Shown here: one piece after another, positions 58,601 through 64,000 of the stretch
Numbering within the stretch: position 1 is the stretch's first letter
Layout of the letters: each line of letters starts with the position of its first letter
From: Arenicola marina
Lineage: Eukaryota; Annelida; Polychaeta; Arenicolidae
Assembly (NCBI GenBank): GCA_964019135.1
Contig: OZ025258.1
Span: forward strand, 4,669,961 to 4,733,960
Reading direction: 5' to 3'
DNA: 64,000 nt
The notes under the pieces: model-generated
What the model saw: only the letters and a program-made list of their open reading frames with translations
Database searches by the model: none
Told to the model about the DNA's origin: nothing
Program-made: the position numbers and the translations under genes

Positions 58601-61600
58601 AGCACAACCTGCTCGTAGCACAACCTGCTCTCAACCCCCTGCTCGTAGCACAACCTGCTCTCAAACCCCAGCTCGTACCACCACCTGCTCTCAAACCCCT
58701 GCTCGTAGTACAGCCTGCTCTCCACCCTCTGCTCGTAGCACCACCTGCTCTCTAACCCCAGCTCGTACCACAACCTGCTCTCAACCCCCTGCTCGTAGCA
58801 CAACCTGCTCTCACACGACGGCTAGTAGCACAACCTGCTCTCACACCCCAGCTAGTAGCACAACCTGCTCTCAACCCCCAGGTCGTAGCAAAACCTGCTC
58901 TCAACCCCCTGCTCGTAGCACAACCTGCTCTCAACCCCCTGCTCGTAGCACAACCTGCTCTCAACCCTCTGCTCGTAGCACAACCTGCTCTCAAATCCCA
59001 GCTCGTAGCACAACCTGCTCTCAAACCCCAGCTCGTAGCACAACCTGCTCTCAACCCCCTGCTCGTAACACAACCTGCTCTCAAACCCCAGCTCGTAGCA
59101 CAACCGGCTCTCAACCCCCTGCTCGTAGCACAACCAGCTCTCAACCCCCTGCTCGTAGCACAACCTGCTCTCAACCCCCTGCTCGTAGCACAACCTGCTC
59201 TCAACCACCTGCTCGTAGCACAACCTGCTCTCAACCCCCTGGTCGTAGCACAACCTGCTCTCATCCCCCAGCTCGTAGCACAACCTGCTCTCAACCCCCT
59301 GCTCGTAGAACAACCTGCTCTCAACCCCCTGCTCGTAGCACAACCTGCTCTCCAACCCCAGCTCGTAGCACAACCTGCTCCCAACCCCCTGCTCGTAGCA
59401 CAACCTGCTCTCAACCCCCTGCTCGTAGCACAACCCGCTCTCAACCCCCAGCTCGTAGCACAACCTGCTCTTAACCCCCTGCTCGTAGCACAACCTGCTC
59501 TCAAACCCCAGCTAGTAGCACAACCTGCTCTCAACCCCCTGCTCGTAGCACAACCTGCTCTCAAACCCCAGCTAGTAGCACAACCTGCTCTCACCCCCCT
59601 GCTCATAGAACCACCTGCTCTTAACCCCCTGCTCGTAGCACCACCTGCTCATAGAACCACCTGCTCTCAACCCCCTGCTCGTAGCACAACCTGCTCTCAA
59701 ACCCCAGCTTGTAGCACAACCTGCTCTTACACCACAGCTAGTAGCACAACCTGATCTCAACCCCCTGCTCGTAGCACAACCTGCTCTCAAACCCCAGCTA
59801 GTAGCACAACCTGCTCTCAACCCCCTGCTCGTAGCACAACCTGCTCTCAACCCCCTGCTCGTAGCACAACCTGCTCTCAACCCCCTGTTCGTAGCACAAC
59901 CTGCTCTCACCCCCCTGCTCGTAGCACAACCTGCTCTCAAACCCCAGCTAGTAGCACAACCTGCTCTCAACCCCCTGCTCGTAGCACAACCTGCTCTCAA
60001 ACCCCAGCTAGTAGAACAACCTGCTCACAACCCCCTGCTCATAGAACCACCTGCTCCTAACCCCCTGCTCGTAGCACCACCTGCTCATAGAACCACCTGC
60101 TCTCAACCCCCTACTCGTAGCACAACCTGCTCTCAAAACCCAGCTCGTAGCACAACCTACTCTCAAACCCCTGCTCATAAAACCACCTGCTCTCAACCCC
60201 CTGCTCGTAGCACAACCTGCTCTCAACCCCCTGTTCGTAGCACCACCTGCTCTCAACCCCCAGCTCGTAGCACAACCTGCTCTCACACTCCAGCTAGTAG
60301 CACAACATGCTCTCAAACCCCAGCTCGTAGCACAACCTGCTCTCAAACCCCAGCTCGTAGCACAACCTGCTCTCAAACCCCTGCTCATAGAACCACCTGC
60401 TCTCAACCCGTGCTCGTAGCACAACCTGCTCTCAACCCCCTGCTCATAGCACAACCTGCTCTCAAACCCCAGCTCGTAGCACAACCTGCTCATAGAACCA
60501 CCTGCTCTCAACCCCCTGCTCGTAGCACAACCTGCTCTCAAACCAAAGCTCGTAGCACAACCTGCTCATAGAACCACCTGCTCTCAACCCCCTGCTCGTA
60601 GCACCACCTGCTCTCAACCCCCTGCTCATAGCACCACCTGCTCTCAAACCCCAGCTCGTACCACAACCTGCTCTCAACCCCCTGCTCGTAGCACAACCTG
60701 CTCTCAACCCCCTGCTCGTAGCACAACCTGCTCTCACACCCCAGCTAGTAGCACAACCTGTTCTCAACCCCCAGCTCGTAGCACAACCTGCTCTCAACCC
60801 CCTGCTCGTAACACAACCTGCTCTAAAACCCCAGCTCGTAGCACAACCTGCTCTCAACCCCCTGCTCGTAGCACAACCAGCTCTCAACCCCCTGTTCGTA
60901 GCACAACCTGCTCTCAACCCTCTGCTCGTAGCACAACCTGCTCTCAACCCCCTGCTCGTAGCACAACCTGCTCTCAAACCCCAGCTCGTACCACCACCTG
61001 CTCTCAAAACCCTGCTCGTAGTGCAGCCTGCTCTCAACCCTCTGCGCTTAGCACCACCTGCTCTCAACCCCCTACTCGTAGTACAGCCTGCTCTCAACCC
61101 CCTGCTCGTAGCACCACCTGCTCTCAACCCTCTGCTCGTAGTACAACCTGCTCTCAACCCGCTGCTCGTAGCACCACCTGCTCTCAACCCTCTGCTCGTA
61201 GCACAACCTGCTCTCAACCCCCTGTTCGTAGCACCACCTGCTCTCAACCCCCTGCTCGTAGCACCACCTGCTCTCAACCCCCAGCTCGTAGCACAACCTG
61301 CTCTCAAACCCCAGCTAGTAGCACAACCTGCTCTCAAACCCTCGGCTCGTAGCACAACCTGCTCTCAAACCCCAGCTAGTAGCACAACCTGCTCTCAAAC
61401 CCCAGCTTGTAGCACAACCTGCTCTCAAACCCCAGCTAGTAGCACAACCTGCTCTCAAACCCCAGCTTGTAGCACAACCTGCTCTCAAACCCCAGCCAGT
61501 AGCACAGCCTGCTCTCAACCACCTGCTCATAGAACCACCGGCTCTCAAACCCCAGCTCGTAGCACCACCTGCTCTCAAACCCCAGCTTGTAGAACAACCT

Positions 61601-64000
61601 GCTCTCAAACCCCAGCTAGTAGCACAACCTGCTCTCAACCTCCTGCTCGTAGCACAACCTGCTCTCACACCCCAGCTAGTAGGACAACCTGCTCTCAAAC
61701 CCCAGCTTGTAGCACAACCTGCTCTCAAACCCCAGCTTGTAACACAACCTGCTCTCAAACACCTGCTCGTAGCACAACCTGCTCTCACACCCCAGCTAGT
61801 AGCACAACCTGCTCTCAACCCCCTGCTCGTAGCACCACCTGCTCTCAACCCCCTGCTCATAGAACCACCGGCTCTCAAACCCCAGCGCGTAGCACAACCT
61901 GCTCTCAAACCCCTGCTCATAGAACCACCTGCTCTCAACCCCCTGCTCGTAGCACAAGCTGCTCTCAACCCCCTGCTCGTAGCACCACCTGCTCTCAAAC
62001 CCCAGCTCGTAACACAACCTGCTCATAGAACCACCTGCTCTCAACCCCCTGCTCGTAGCACAACCTGCTCTCAAACCCCAGCTCGTAGCACAACCTGCTC
62101 TCAAACCCCTGCTCGTAGCACCACCTGCTCTCAACCCCCTGCTCGTAGTACAGCCTGCTCTCAACCCCCTGCTCGTAGCATCACCTGCTCTCAAACCCCA
62201 GCTCGTACCACAACCTGTTCTCAACCCCCTGCTCGTAGCACAACCTGCTCTCACACCCCAGCTAGTAGCACAACCCGCTCTCAACCACCTGCTCCTAGTA
62301 CAACCTGCTCGCGACCCCCTGCTCGTAGCACACCCTGCTCTCAAACCCCAGCTAGTAGCACAACCTGCTCTCATCCCCCTGCTCGTAGCACAACCTGTTC
62401 TCAAACCCCAGCTCGTTGCACAACCTGCTCTCACACCCCAGCTAGTAGCACAGCCTGCTCTCAACCCACTGCTCGTAGCACAACCTGCTCGTAGCACAAC
62501 CTACTCTCAACCCTCTGCTCGTAGAACGACCTGCTCTCAACCCCCTGCTCGTAGCACAACCTGCTCTCAAGTCCCAGCTCGTAACACAACCTGCTCTCAA
62601 ACCCCAGCTCGTAGCACCACCTGCCCTCAACCCCATGCTCGTAGCACAACCTGCTCGTAGCACTACCTGCTCTCAACCCCCTGCTCGTAGCACAACCTGC
62701 TCGTAGTACCACCTGCTCTCACACCCCAACTAGTAGCACAACCTGCTCTCAAACCCCAGGTCGTAGTACCAACTGCTCTCAACCCGCTGCTCGTAGCACA
62801 ACCTGCTCTCAACCCCCTGCTTGTAGCACAACCTGCTCTCAAACCCCAGCTCGTAGCACAACCTGCTCTCAACCCCCAGCTCGTAGCACCACCTGCTCTC
62901 AAACCCTTGCTCGTAGCACAACCTGCTCTCAAAACCCAGCTCGTGGCACCACCTGCTCTCAACCCCCTGCACGTAGCACAACCTGCTCGTAGATCCACCT
63001 GCTCTCAAACCCTGCGCGTAGCACAACCTGCTCGTAGCACAACCTGCTCTCAACCCCCTAGTCGTAGCACGACCTGCTCTCAACCCCCTGCTCGTAGCAC
63101 AACCTGCTCTCAACCCACTGGTAGTAGCACAACCTGCTCTCACACCCCAGCTTGTAGCACAACCTGCTCTCAACCCCCTACTCGTAGCACAACCTGGTCT
63201 TACACCCCAGCTAGTAGCACAACCTGCTCTCAAACCCCTGGTAGTAGCACAACCTGCTCTGAACCCCCTGCTCGTAGCACAACCTGCTCGTAGAACCACC
63301 TTCTTTCAACCCCTGCTCGTGGCACAACCTGCTCTCAACCCCCTGCTAGTAGCACAACCTGCTCTCAACCCCCTGCTCGTAGCACAACCTGCTCTGAACC
63401 CCCTGCTCGTAGCACAAACTGCTCTCAAACCCCAACTAGTAGCACAACCTGCTCTCAACCCCTGGTCGTAGCACAACCTGCTCTCAACCCCCTGCTCGTA
63501 GCACAACCTGCTCTCAAACCCCAGCCCGTAGCACCACCTGCTCTCAAACCCCAGCTTGTAGCACAACCTGCTCTCAAACCCCAGCCAGTAGCACAGCCTG
63601 CTCTCAACCACCTGCTCATAGAACCACCGGCTCTCAAACCCCAGCTCGTAGCACCACCTGCTCTCAAACCCCAGCTTGTAGAACAACCTGCTCTCAAACC
63701 CCAGCTAGTAGCACAACCTGCTCTCAACCTCCTGCTCGTAGCACAACCTGCTCTCACACCCCAGCTAGTAGGACAACCTGCTCTCAAACCCCAGCTTGTA
63801 GCACAACCTGCTCTCAAACCCCAGCTTGTAACACAACCTGCTCTCAAACACCTGCTCGTAGCACAACCTGCTCTCACACCCCAGCTAGTAGCACAACCTG
63901 CTCTCAACCCCCTGCTCGTAGCACCACCTGCTCTCAACCCCCTGCTCATAGAACCACCGGCTCTCAAACCCCAGCGCGTAGCACAACCTGCTCTCAAACC
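43686..64000. repeat. 30-bp minisatellite, about 675 copies, with higher-order blocks (to right edge)
   Basis: The unit is CTCGTAGCACAACCTGCTCT followed by CAACCCCCTG or CAAACCCCAG, the two commonest forms. Further variants include TAGTAGC, TTGTAGC, CACACCCCAG, CACCACCTG and a CTCATAGAACCAC form. Shorter units sometimes shift the period. Blocks of many units are duplicated at shifts of 690, 1158, 2512 and 13230 bp. It continues beyond the window. Most frames on both strands are open over long distances because 30 is a multiple of three. Confidence 0.97.

Noticed and set aside
43627-64000. Dozens of long open frames on both strands (up to 643 codons)
   Set aside because: They are by-products of a 30-bp repeat with few stop-creating words; several frames are open at once and none has domain content. 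Kept only as a finding to check.

Overview
The window looks like repeat-rich genomic DNA from a metazoan, probably an invertebrate. The reasons are a spliced LHFPL-type tetraspan gene, a non-LTR retrotransposon (LINE), tRNA-derived sequence, a 200-base assembly gap, and no bacterial-style gene organisation. I cannot name the species. By my reading about 44 kb of the 64 kb is tandem repeat, in at least ten unrelated families with units from 16 to 78 bp. Real coding sequence is sparse.

Left part (1-11.3 kb): a 16-bp C-rich minisatellite at the edge is followed by one exon (1166-2126, minus strand) of a gene for an LHFPL-family four-pass membrane protein. The exon ends at a strong splice donor. 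After that come mostly non-coding unique sequence and four more minisatellites: 29 bp x7, 40 bp x about 43, 18 bp x about 36, and a second 16-bp family.

Centre (11.3-32.1 kb): a G-rich 58-bp minisatellite of about 255 copies is interrupted by a 5.6-kb LINE (26169-31757, plus strand), flanked by a 5-bp target duplication TAGGT. The LINE carries ORF1 (coiled coil, RRM-like core, C-terminal domain) and ORF2 (apurinic-type endonuclease plus reverse transcriptase), and ends in a GAATCT-type tail. ORF1 continues in frame, past a stop, into about 120 codons that read as an IMPACT/YigZ (UPF0029) domain. That is the most interesting coding signal here. The element has about three premature stops and no frameshift that I noticed. 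A tRNA-like sequence closed by a 9-bp stem sits exactly at the far end of the 58-bp array.

Right part (32-64 kb): a G-rich array of roughly 36-bp units (32971-36155), the assembly gap, about 2.5 kb of unique AT-rich DNA, a 78-bp array of about 26 copies (39285-41288), and C-rich degenerate repeat. A diverged duplicate of the sequence that precedes the 78-bp array follows it. The last 20.3 kb is a 30-bp minisatellite with strong higher-order structure that runs off the right edge. Because 30 and 18 are multiples of three, these arrays give long open frames on both strands, which I do not treat as genes.
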